DNA of 5,032 nt from Halomonas sp. (GTDB taxonomy: Bacteria > Pseudomonadota > Gammaproteobacteria > Pseudomonadales > Halomonadaceae): the NCBI GenBank assembly GCA_007129225.1, contig SKVX01000273.1:1-5032 (forward strand), given 5' to 3'. The notes under the pieces are model-generated. The model was given only the letters and a program-made list of their open reading frames with translations. It was not told the origin of the DNA and searched no databases. The position numbers were made by a program, and so were the translations under genes. Shown in pieces: positions 1 through 5,028 of the stretch (the stretch's first letter is position 1; every line of letters begins with the position of its first letter).

Positions 1-626
1 AGGTGTTGCAGATCCGTGCCGTTGAATTCGCCGGGAAATACAATGTGCCGCTGCGCGTGCTGTCCAGTTTCCAGGACGGCCCCGGCACCCTGATCGTTGC
101 TGACTCCGACCAAGACGAGGATTCCATGGAAGAACCGCTGATCTCCGGTATCGCCTTCACCGCCAACGAGGCCAAGCTCACCCTGCTCAATACCCCCGAT
201 GTGCCCGGCGTGGCGTCGCGTATCCTGGGGCCGATCGCCGATGCCAACATCGAGGTCGACATGATCGTGCAGAACGTGGCGCCGGCAGGCGACTACACCG
301 ATTTCACCTTCACCGTGGCCAAGGGCGACTACAAGCAGACGCTGAAGATCCTCCAGGAGCAGGTGCTGCCGGACCTGGGCGAGGGTGAGGTGAAGGGCGA
401 CGACAATATCGCCAAGGTGTCGCTGGTGGGTGTCGGGATGCGCTCCCACGCCGGTGTGGCTTCCAAGATGTTCCGCGTGCTGGCCGACGAGAACGTCAAT
501 ATTCGCATGGTCTCCACCTCCGAGATCAAGATATCGGTGGTCATCGACGAGAAGCACATGGAGCTGGCAGTCAAGGCGTTGCACAAGGCCTTCGGCCTGG
601 ACAAGAGCGATATCGAAAGCGAATAG
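1..626 (+). CDS. lysC: Aspartate kinase (aspartokinase), C-terminal half, 5' end outside window
   Basis: Aspartate kinase phosphorylates L-aspartate, the first step towards lysine, threonine and methionine, in the cytoplasm. Only about 207 residues of a protein usually near 410 are present; the frame is open from the left edge (first full codon at base 3) to TAG at 624-626. The kinase core is missing apart from its last stretch (VLQIRAVEFAGKYNVPLRVL). Two ACT domains follow: the first around visible residues 50-115, with LLNTPDVPGVASRI, and the second around 136-197, with VGVGMRSHAGVASKMF and IRMVSTSEIKISVVI. In this family the ACT pair binds the feedback inhibitors lysine and/or threonine. 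Visible residue 42 is a methionine that matches a known beta-subunit start (see the site at 117-128). csrA follows 212 bp downstream on the same strand. Identification is firm; inhibitor specificity cannot be read from the sequence. Confidence 0.95.
   Translation, partial: VLQIRAVEFAGKYNVPLRVLSSFQDGPGTLIVADSDQDEDSMEEPLISGIAFTANEAKLTLLNTPDVPGVASRILGPIADANIEVDMIVQNVAPAGDYTDFTFTVAKGDYKQTLKILQEQVLPDLGEGEVKGDDNIAKVSLVGVGMRSHAGVASKMFRVLADENVNIRMVSTSEIKISVVIDEKHMELAVKALHKAFGLDKSDIESE
117..128 (+). promoter_or_regulatory. Possible internal ribosome binding site and start for an aspartokinase beta subunit
   Basis: GAGG at 117-120 lies five bases before an in-frame ATG at 126-128. Translation from this ATG would give a 166-residue protein (126-626) holding only the two ACT domains and starting MEEPLISG. 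In Corynebacterium glutamicum and Bacillus the lysC gene also makes a separate regulatory beta subunit from an in-frame internal start; the Corynebacterium beta subunit begins, as I recall it, MEEAVLTG, so the position is the same. The methionine could instead be an ordinary internal residue, because the sequence is conserved for structural reasons. Confidence 0.45.
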
Positions 627-670
627 AGAGCAACAAGCAGCGAGATTGGCCTGTCCTTTCTACGATGACA

Positions 671-704
671 GGGAAGTCGGTGACACTGCGACATTCGACT
701 TCCC
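671..704 (+). repeat. 9-bp inverted repeat between lysC and csrA
   Basis: GGGAAGTCG (671-679) and CGACTTCCC (696-704) are exact reverse complements separated by 16 bases, and a G-T pair at 680/695 can extend the stem. It lies 44 bases after the lysC stop, where a terminator would be expected, but no T-run follows (the next bases are TTCAACGCATT). It could be a mRNA 3'-end hairpin, a weak terminator, or an operator upstream of csrA. I see no gene in 627-838. Confidence 0.55.
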
Positions 705-761
705 TTCAACGCATTCATGATGTCATGGTGCGCGTCGGTGGTGCACAGTGGTCTCATGCCA

Positions 762-767
762 CATAAT
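762..767 (+). promoter_or_regulatory. Possible -10 element of a csrA promoter
   Basis: CATAAT matches the TATAAT consensus at five of six positions and lies in a locally AT-rich stretch 72 bases before the csrA start. No good -35 hexamer is found 16-18 bases upstream (the sequence there is GC-rich, near GGTGGTGCAC). If it is real, it would depend on an activator or on a sigma factor tolerant of weak -35 elements. In E. coli csrA has several promoters, including sigma-S dependent ones, so this is plausible but weak. Confidence 0.25.
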
Positions 768-820
768 ATGTTTAGTTGAACGGCGTCGATTGGATCGTCG
801 CGTATCCCGTTGCAAGTCGT

Positions 821-836
821 CTGAGAAGGAGATCAG
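821..836 (+). promoter_or_regulatory. csrA ribosome binding site in the loop of a candidate CsrA-binding hairpin
   Basis: The Shine-Dalgarno sequence AAGGAG is at 826-831, seven bases before the csrA ATG at 839. It is flanked by CTGA (821-824) and TCAG (833-836), which pair to give a four-base stem with the eight-base loop GAAGGAGA. CsrA proteins bind ANGGA in hairpin loops, and AAGGA is here. A second GGA at 792-794 sits in a small CGAT/ATCG hairpin 36 bases upstream, a spacing a CsrA dimer can bridge. Autorepression by binding over the Shine-Dalgarno sequence is established for E. coli csrA; it is inferred here. Confidence 0.55.
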
Positions 837-838
837 TC

Positions 839-1036
839 ATGCTCATCCTGACCCGCCGTGTCGGCGAAACCCTGATGATCGGTGATGACATCACCGTGAC
901 CGTCCTTGGCGTCAAGGGCAATCAGGTGCGAATCGGCGTCAATGCACCCAAGGATGTCGCCGTACATCGTGAAGAGATCTACCAGCGTATACAGCGCGAG
1001 AAGTCCGATGAAGGGGGTGGCGGCACAGCATCCTGA
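839..1036 (+). CDS. csrA: Carbon storage regulator CsrA (RsmA), mRNA-binding translational regulator
   Basis: CsrA is a small homodimeric RNA-binding protein that binds GGA motifs in mRNA leaders, usually blocking translation. It controls central carbon metabolism, motility, biofilm and stress genes, and is itself sequestered by small RNAs of the CsrB/RsmZ type. The 65-residue protein starts MLILTRRVGETLMIGDDI and runs through VLGVKGNQVRIGVNAPKDVAVHREEIYQRIQ. The RNA-contact residues known from E. coli CsrA are kept: L4, R6 and R7 in strand 1, and the V42-H43-R44 group in strand 5. The tail (SDEGGGGTAS) is variable in the family. The ATG at 839 is chosen because it has AAGGAG seven bases upstream and gives the standard N-terminus; an in-frame extension upstream has no support. 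The gene lies between lysC and a tRNA-Ser gene, a conserved gammaproteobacterial arrangement. Confidence 0.98.
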   Translation: MLILTRRVGETLMIGDDITVTVLGVKGNQVRIGVNAPKDVAVHREEIYQRIQREKSDEGGGGTAS

Positions 1037-1092
1037 GAGTCATAACGAGACGCTGGCGATTCAGTCCGGAGGAAACAAATCCCTGAATACGC

Positions 1093-1128
1093 TAGACAAA
1101 GAGGCGCATAGACGATAGAGTATGCGCC
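1093..1128 (+). promoter_or_regulatory. Probable promoter of the tRNA-Ser/tRNA-Arg cluster
   Basis: TAGACA at 1093-1098 matches the -35 consensus TTGACA at five of six positions. After a 17-base spacer, TAGAGT at 1116-1121 matches TATAAT at four of six. Transcription would begin near 1128, about 12 bases before the tRNA-Ser gene. The bases after the -10 element, ATGCGCC, form a GC-rich discriminator, a known hallmark of stable-RNA promoters under ppGpp/DksA (stringent) control. An 8-bp inverted repeat overlaps the element (separate entry). Confidence 0.6.
1103..1128 (+). repeat. 8-bp inverted repeat between csrA and tRNA-Ser
   Basis: GGCGCATA (1103-1110) and TATGCGCC (1121-1128) are exact reverse complements with a ten-base spacer. 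There is no T-run after the second arm (GTGTCGTTGAGG), so it is a poor intrinsic terminator for csrA. It overlaps the promoter spacer and discriminator, so it could be a protein-binding site or could simply form a hairpin at the end of read-through csrA mRNA. Confidence 0.5.
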
Positions 1129-1139
1129 GTGTCGTTGAG

Positions 1140-1232
1140 GGAGAGGTGGCCGAGTGGCTGAAGGCGCTCCCCTGCTAAGGGAGTATGGGGTTTATAGCCC
1201 CATCGAGGGTTCGAATCCCTCCCTCTCCGCCA
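1140..1232 (+). tRNA. tRNA-Ser, anticodon GCU
   Basis: This is a 93-base class II tRNA that reads AGC and AGU serine codons. The acceptor stem is GGAGAGG (1140-1146) with CCTCTCC (1222-1228), followed by discriminator G and an encoded CCA (1230-1232). The anticodon stem CTCCC/GGGAG encloses the loop CTGCTAA with anticodon GCT at 1174-1176. The long variable arm typical of tRNA-Ser is TGGGG/CCCCA (1186-1190 with 1198-1202). The T arm is GAGGG-TTCGAAT-CCCTC. A GCU serine tRNA next to csrA corresponds to E. coli serV. It probably shares a transcript with the tRNA-Arg gene 62 bases downstream, since no terminator is seen between them. Confidence 0.97.
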
Positions 1233-1294
1233 TCGCGGCACGTGCAAGGCGCAGCAGGCAGTGAAATGCGCAAGAAGTGGATTGACAAAGCAAC

Positions 1295-1371
1295 GCGCCC
1301 GTAGCTCAGCTGGATAGAGTACCTGACTACGAATCAGGGGGTCGGAGGTTCGAATCCTCCCGGGCGCGCCA
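1295..1371 (+). tRNA. tRNA-Arg, anticodon ACG (first copy)
   Basis: A 77-base tRNA with acceptor stem GCGCCCG (1295-1301) and CGGGCGC (1361-1367), discriminator G and encoded CCA (1369-1371). The anticodon stem CCTGA/TCAGG encloses CTACGAA, with ACG at 1329-1331. In bacteria A34 of this tRNA is deaminated to inosine by TadA, so it reads CGU, CGC and CGA. The T arm is GGAGG-TTCGAAT-CCTCC. It corresponds to the argVYZQ genes next to csrA in E. coli. It is identical base for base to the copy at 1480-1556. Confidence 0.97.
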
Positions 1372-1404
1372 TGCTGCACCATGGCTGTTTTGGAAGATTC
1401 ATGG

Positions 1405-1454
1405 CGCTGTGTTGCAAAAGTGCTGTGTTGCAAGAGTATCGTTGCAAGTTGCAA
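1405..1454 (+). repeat. Imperfect tandem repeat with four TTGCAA palindromes between the tRNA-Arg genes
   Basis: Two 16-base units stand head to tail: 1405-1420 and 1421-1436, sharing GCTGTGTTGCAA and differing at two positions. Two more GTTGCAA/TTGCAA cores follow at 1442-1447 and 1449-1454. The self-complementary hexamer TTGCAA thus occurs at 1412, 1428, 1442 and 1449. The repeats are in the 108-base spacer between the two tRNA-Arg genes, which contains no credible gene. They may be tandem slippage products, protein-binding sites or precursor-RNA structure. Confidence 0.6.
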
Positions 1455-1479
1455 GGCAAGTCGCGGTTATGCCGTTTAT

Positions 1480-1556
1480 GCGCCCGTAGCTCAGCTGGAT
1501 AGAGTACCTGACTACGAATCAGGGGGTCGGAGGTTCGAATCCTCCCGGGCGCGCCA
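1480..1556 (+). tRNA. tRNA-Arg, anticodon ACG (second copy)
   Basis: A second 77-base tRNA-Arg gene, identical throughout to the copy at 1295-1371, including the encoded CCA (1554-1556); the anticodon ACG is at 1514-1516. The flanks differ completely from those of the first copy, so the duplication is either old or kept identical by gene conversion. The gene starts 185 bases after the start of copy one. A strong intrinsic terminator begins five bases after its CCA, so this is the last gene of the tRNA cluster. Confidence 0.97.
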
Positions 1557-1561
1557 GATTC

Positions 1562-1598
1562 AGACCCGTCCTCGAGCCGAGGGCGGGTCTTCTGTTTG
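1562..1598 (+). terminator. Rho-independent terminator of the tRNA cluster
   Basis: AGACCCG (1562-1568) pairs with CGGGTCT (1584-1590). The stem continues inward through a T-G pair and CCTC/GAGG (1570-1573 with 1579-1582), giving 12 base pairs around the five-base loop GAGCC. The T-rich tail TCTGTTTG follows. Read on the minus strand the stem is followed by GAATCTGG, without a T-run, so it would not serve dusC well. Confidence 0.85.
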
Positions 1599-1670
1599 TG
1601 ACCATTGGTCAACCGTTTATCTGCAATGAGTATCGGCCTGTTCAGGGATGAGTGCGCCGTGCGATCGTTT

Positions 1671-1706
1671 GGGGTGCCGCCGCTAGTCGACGTGCGCCCC
1701 TTTTTT
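1671..1706 (+). terminator. Possible second plus-strand terminator overlapping the dusC 3' end
   Basis: GGGGTGC (1671-1677) pairs with GCGCCCC (1694-1700), seven pairs including one G-U, around a 16-base loop, and is followed directly by six T residues (1701-1706). This is intrinsic-terminator form on the plus strand only. It lies about 75 bases beyond the tRNA terminator and its second arm is inside the coding end of dusC, which is on the opposite strand. It may stop read-through from the tRNA cluster into dusC. Confidence 0.5.
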
Positions 1707-2699
1707 ATGGTTTCGTTGCCATGATGATTCCGGCTGCGAATGAGAAGTGGTTGCCTCCAGTCCGGCGAGAAGGGCGTCGAGCTCGGTGATGCGCTTGAGT
1801 TGCTCGAAGCGCTGAGCCGCCACGCTATCCCGGTAACGCATCTGATTCAGCCACTGCTTGACCAGTGATACCACCACGCGAGCTTGCAGTTTTTTGCGCT
1901 GCGTTGCAGCATAGGCGATAAGTATCGCTGCCCGTGCTTGCCAGCAGGTGTCGGGGAGGCGTTCACCGGTTCTCAGCCAATGACGGATGCGTGGTGCCAG
2001 CCAGGGGTCGGCCAGGGCGCCGCGGCCCAGCATGACATCGCGGCAGCCGGATAGCGTTCTCGCTTTCCAGTAGTCTTCCAGGCTCCAGATGTCGCCGTTG
2101 GCGACCACGGGAATGCTCAGGTGGCGGCGTATACGTCCGATCCACTCCCAATGGGCCGGCGGGCGGTAGCCTTCGTCGCGGGTGCGTGCATGCACAACGA
2201 GTTGTGCCGCGCCGCCCGCTTCGGCTGCCCCGGCGCAGGCCAGGGCGAGGCGACGGCTTGAAAAGCCGAGGCGGATCTTGGCCGTCACCGGTATGGCGTG
2301 GCCCACCATGTCATGCACGGCGGCTACCGCCGCATAGACCCGGCGTGGGTCGCGTAGTAGCGAGGCGCCGCCGTCATGGCGATTGACCAGCTTGGCCGGG
2401 CAGCCGAAATTGAGATCGATGCTGGACACGCCCAGGTGCAGGGCCTGCCGGGCATTGGCAGCCAGGGCGCTGGGATCGCTACCCAGCAGCTGCAGGTGCA
2501 CCGGTACACCGGAAGGGGTTCGAGCCGGGAGACGGACGAGCTCGGGGCAGATCTTGTGGTAGACCCGTGGCGGTAGGCGGGCATCGACCACGCGCACGAA
2601 TTCGGTGACCGTCCAGTCGAAGCCGGGCAGCCGGGTTAGCAGGTCGCGGGTGACGGAGTCGATCACTCCTTCCATGGGGGCGAGCCCGATACGGCCCAT
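1683..2699 (-). CDS. dusC: tRNA-dihydrouridine synthase, DusC type (tRNA U16)
   Basis: An FMN-dependent cytosolic enzyme that reduces uridine to dihydrouridine in the D-loop of tRNA using NADPH; DusC of E. coli acts on U16. The 338-residue product begins MGRIGLAPMEGVID, the FMN-binding start of the family. NFGCPAK supplies the catalytic Cys100, TAKIRLG the flavin-contacting Lys141, VVHAR His170, and NGDI (201-204) and LGRGALADPW (224-233) the phosphate-binding end of the TIM barrel. A helical tRNA-recognition domain follows (about 245-315). The start at 2699 is preferred over an in-frame ATG at 2744 because AAGGAGG lies seven bases upstream of it and the shorter protein matches the family; E. 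coli DusC is about 315 residues. It is convergent with the tRNA cluster and divergent from oadG. The minus strand has TATAAA at 2777-2782 but no good -35. Assignment to DusC rather than DusA/DusB rests on the APMEGVID start and overall pattern. Confidence 0.92.
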   Translation of the reverse strand: MGRIGLAPMEGVIDSVTRDLLTRLPGFDWTVTEFVRVVDARLPPRVYHKICPELVRLPARTPSGVPVHLQLLGSDPSALAANARQALHLGVSSIDLNFGCPAKLVNRHDGGASLLRDPRRVYAAVAAVHDMVGHAIPVTAKIRLGFSSRRLALACAGAAEAGGAAQLVVHARTRDEGYRPPAHWEWIGRIRRHLSIPVVANGDIWSLEDYWKARTLSGCRDVMLGRGALADPWLAPRIRHWLRTGERLPDTCWQARAAILIAYAATQRKKLQARVVVSLVKQWLNQMRYRDSVAAQRFEQLKRITELDALLAGLEATTSHSQPESSWQRNHKKGAHVD

Positions 2700-2706
2700 C
2701 TCACGA

Positions 2707-2713
2707 CCTCCTT
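2707..2713 (-). promoter_or_regulatory. dusC ribosome binding site (decides the start)
   Basis: Read on the minus strand the sequence is AAGGAGG, a near-perfect complement to the 16S rRNA 3' end, seven bases before the ATG at 2699-2697. The alternative in-frame ATG at 2744 has no comparable site upstream. Confidence 0.85.
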
Positions 2714-2848
2714 GTAGTAAATTAACAACGCTGGGTTCCACCATGGGGCGCTTGCAATCTGTCCTGAGTGTGGCAGTTTATACGACCGGATTTCTACGCT
2801 ATTCGACCTGATGGCGTCTGTTCGTGGTCAGGTTACGGGAGAAGGCGC

Positions 2849-3112
2849 ATGCAGGATCTGCAGCTGTTACATGATGGTCTGGCCCTGATGGGCGTAGGCA
2901 TGGGATTCGTTTTTGTTTTTCTTACCGTGCTTGTGCTGACCACCACCTTGATGTCGCTGGCCGTTCGCCGCCTGGCCCCCGCGCCGCCTGCCGTGCAGCC
3001 CGCCGTCGGTCAAGGCGTGTCACCTGCCGCTGACAAGGGCGATGATGCCGAACTGATGGCCGTCATCAGCACCGCCGTCCATCGTTACCGCCATCGCCGC
3101 CCTCGCCACTGA
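2849..3112 (+). CDS. oadG: Oxaloacetate decarboxylase Na+ pump, gamma subunit
   Basis: OadG is the small membrane subunit that holds the biotin-carrying alpha subunit against the Na+-translocating beta subunit. The 87-residue protein has one clear membrane segment at about residues 12-36 (MGVGMGFVFVFLTVLVL followed by TTTLMSLAV), a Pro/Ala-rich linker at 43-60, and a charged cytoplasmic tail from DKGDDAELMAVISTAVHRYR to a His/Arg-rich end (HRRPRH). In characterised gamma subunits the C-terminal region binds the alpha subunit, and acidic and histidine residues there bind Zn2+. The ATG at 2849 is chosen over an upstream in-frame ATG at 2768 because GGGAGAAGG precedes it and the membrane segment then lies at the usual distance from the N-terminus. 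oadA begins 68 bases downstream, so they very probably form one operon. Gamma subunits are poorly conserved; the call rests on topology plus position before oadA. Confidence 0.88.
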   Translation: MQDLQLLHDGLALMGVGMGFVFVFLTVLVLTTTLMSLAVRRLAPAPPAVQPAVGQGVSPAADKGDDAELMAVISTAVHRYRHRRPRH

Positions 3113-3180
3113 CTGGGTGCGCGGCGAGGGCGCGCCATACTACTACATAACACCATCGCCATCTCTACGGGGTCATCGTC

Positions 3181-5028
3181 ATGAGTGAGACCAAACGCCC
3201 GCTGGGCATCACCGACGTCGTGCTGCGCGACGCCCATCAGTCACTGTTCGCGACCCGCTTGCGCCTTGACGACATGCTGCCGATCGCCGAGAAGCTCGAT
3301 CGTGTCGGCTTCTGGTCGCTGGAGTCCTGGGGCGGTGCCACCTTCGACGCTTGTATCCGCTATCTCGGAGAGGATCCGTGGGAGCGGATACGGGCGTTGA
3401 AGGAGGCCATGCCCAATACCCCGCAGCAGATGCTGCTGCGGGGCCAGAACCTGCTGGGCTATCGGCACTATGGCGATGATGTGGTCGACCGTTTCGTCGA
3501 GCGGGCCAAGACCAACGGCGTCGATGTCTTCCGCGTGTTCGATGCCATGAACGACCCGCGCAACCTGGAGCGCGCCATCAAGGCGGTGCGCGATGTCCAG
3601 GGCCATGCCCAGGGTACGATCTCCTACACCGTCAGCCCGGTGCATACCCTGGACAGCTGGGTCGAACTGTCCGAGACCATCGCCGACATGGGGGCCGACT
3701 CCCTGTGCATCAAGGACATGGCCGGCCTGCTGACCCCCTATGATGCCTTCGAGCTGGTATCCCGGCTGAAAAAGGCGCTGTCGATTCCGATCCACATGCA
3801 GTGTCATGCCACCACCGGCATGTCCACCGCCTCGATCCTAAAGGCCGTGGAGGCCGGTATCGACAACGTCGATACCGCGATCTCCTCCATGTCGATGACC
3901 TACGGCCACAGCCCCACCGAGTCGGTGGTCGCCATCCTGCGGGGCACCCAGCGCGACACCGGCCTGGACCTGGAGCTGCTGGAGGAGATCGCCGCCTACT
4001 TCCGCGAGGTGCGCAAGAAGTACGCCGCCTTCGAGGGTTCGCTCAAGGGCATCGACTCCCGCATCCTGGTGGCCCAGGTGCCGGGCGGGATGCTCACCAA
4101 CATGGAAGGCCAGCTCAAGGAGCAGGGCGCCGGCGACAAGCTCGACGACGTGCTGGCCGAGATCCCGCGTGTCCGCGAGGACCTGGGCTTCATTCCGCTG
4201 GTGACGCCGACGTCACAGATCGTCGGTACCCAGGCGGTGATGAACGTCATGATGGGCGAGCGCTACAAGTCGATCTCCAAGGAGGTCCAGGCGCTGCTCA
4301 AGGGGGAATACGGCGCTGCCCCCGCCCCCTTGAACAAGGAGCTGCAGCAGCGCGTGCTGGAGGGGGGCGAGCCGATCACCTGTCGGCCCGCCGACCTGCT
4401 CGAGCCGGAAATGGAACGTCTCGCCGCCGAGCTCAAGGAGAAGGCCGGCTCGGAAGGCATTCGCCTCGCCGAAGGGGAGCGCGAGATCGATGACGTCCTG
4501 ACCTACGCGCTGTTCCCTCAGATCGGGCTCAAGTTCCTCAAGAACCGCGACAACCCCGACGCCTTCGAGCCGGTGCCCCAGGCGCCGGAAGCACAGACAC
4601 CCGAAAGGCAGGCAGCCGCCGGCCTGCCGGTCGCTTCCCAGCAGGGCGGCGCCCAACTGCCGGCCACCCAAGGCGCTGCCCCGGCCGGCCCGGAAACCTA
4701 CACCGTCAAGGTCAACGGCAAGGCCTATGTGGTGGAAGTGGCCGAGGGCGGCGAGATCAGCGAGGTCTCTGAGCAGGGCGGTGCGGCCCCGGCCCCGGCG
4801 GCTCCCGCCGCGCCCAGTGGTGAGACCATCGCCGCGCCCCTGGCGGGCAATATCTTCAAGGTCAACGTCAAGCCGGGCGACGCGGTCAAGGAGGGTGACG
4901 TCGTCATCATCCTCGAGGCCATGAAGATGGAAACCGAGGTGCGGGCAAGCAGTGCCGGCACCGTCTCCGAGGTCAAGGTCAGCGAAGGCGACAGCGTATC
5001 CGTCGGCGATGCGTTGATCGTGCTCTAA
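3181..5028 (+). CDS. oadA: Oxaloacetate decarboxylase Na+ pump, alpha subunit (biotin-containing carboxyltransferase)
   Basis: OadA moves the carboxyl group of oxaloacetate to its own biotin, releasing pyruvate; OadB then decarboxylates carboxybiotin and exports Na+. The 615-residue length is normal. Residues about 8-300 are the carboxyltransferase TIM barrel: LRDAHQS with metal ligand D17, RVFDAMND, the catalytic carbamylated lysine K178 in CIKDMAGLL, and HMQCHATTG with metal ligand H209. Residue 207 is Gln where the Vibrio cholerae enzyme has a His ligand (see findings). The conserved OadA/pyruvate-carboxylase domain follows (about 300-465, VPGGMLTNM). Then come a Pro/Ala/Gln linker, a short beta segment (506-530, TYTVKVNGKAYVVEV) of the kind that binds gamma, a second Ala/Pro linker (533-547) and the biotinyl domain with EAMKMET, biotin on K582, 33 residues before the end. 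The ribosome site is weak (GGGG at 3169-3172). Four bases remain after the stop; oadB should follow. Confidence 0.97.
   Translation: MSETKRPLGITDVVLRDAHQSLFATRLRLDDMLPIAEKLDRVGFWSLESWGGATFDACIRYLGEDPWERIRALKEAMPNTPQQMLLRGQNLLGYRHYGDDVVDRFVERAKTNGVDVFRVFDAMNDPRNLERAIKAVRDVQGHAQGTISYTVSPVHTLDSWVELSETIADMGADSLCIKDMAGLLTPYDAFELVSRLKKALSIPIHMQCHATTGMSTASILKAVEAGIDNVDTAISSMSMTYGHSPTESVVAILRGTQRDTGLDLELLEEIAAYFREVRKKYAAFEGSLKGIDSRILVAQVPGGMLTNMEGQLKEQGAGDKLDDVLAEIPRVREDLGFIPLVTPTSQIVGTQAVMNVMMGERYKSISKEVQALLKGEYGAAPAPLNKELQQRVLEGGEPITCRPADLLEPEMERLAAELKEKAGSEGIRLAEGEREIDDVLTYALFPQIGLKFLKNRDNPDAFEPVPQAPEAQTPERQAAAGLPVASQQGGAQLPATQGAAPAGPETYTVKVNGKAYVVEVAEGGEISEVSEQGGAAPAPAAPAAPSGETIAAPLAGNIFKVNVKPGDAVKEGDVVIILEAMKMETEVRASSAGTVSEVKVSEGDSVSVGDALIVL

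Noticed and set aside
776..838. Longer csrA reading from an upstream start at 776
   Set aside because: The added residues are not part of CsrA, and the ATG at 839 has a well-placed AAGGAG.
1282..1287. Perfect TTGACA as a promoter -35 before the first tRNA-Arg
   Set aside because: The matching -10 position at 1305-1310 is CTCAGC inside the tRNA gene, so no promoter can work here for that tRNA.
1092..1612. Minus-strand open frames containing APGRIRTSDPLIRSQ twice
   Set aside because: These are the well-known false proteins made by translating the antisense strand of tRNA-Arg genes; the repeated peptide corresponds exactly to the two tRNA copies.
1381..1629. Plus-strand open frame with VAQLDRVPDYESGGRRFESS
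   Set aside because: This is translation through the second tRNA-Arg gene and its terminator, another known annotation artefact, with no ribosome site.
2700..2744. Longer dusC start at 2744
   Set aside because: The extension crosses the AAGGAGG ribosome site at 2707-2713 and adds 15 residues before the usual family N-terminus.
2777..2782. TATAAA on the minus strand as a dusC -10, or TTTATA on the plus strand for oadG
   Set aside because: No -35 hexamer at 16-18 bases on either strand matches more than about half the consensus; it is noted in the dusC entry but not called as a promoter.
2768..2848. Longer oadG start at 2768
   Set aside because: It would add 27 residues before the membrane segment, unlike known gamma subunits, and GGGAGAAGG precedes the ATG at 2849.
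3241..4671. Long antisense and out-of-frame open frames inside oadA (for example 3241-3807 minus, 3801-4493 plus, 4213-4671 minus)
   Set aside because: These are shadows caused by high GC at third codon positions; they are low-complexity, Arg/Gly/Ala-rich, have no recognisable domain and lie wholly within a confident gene.
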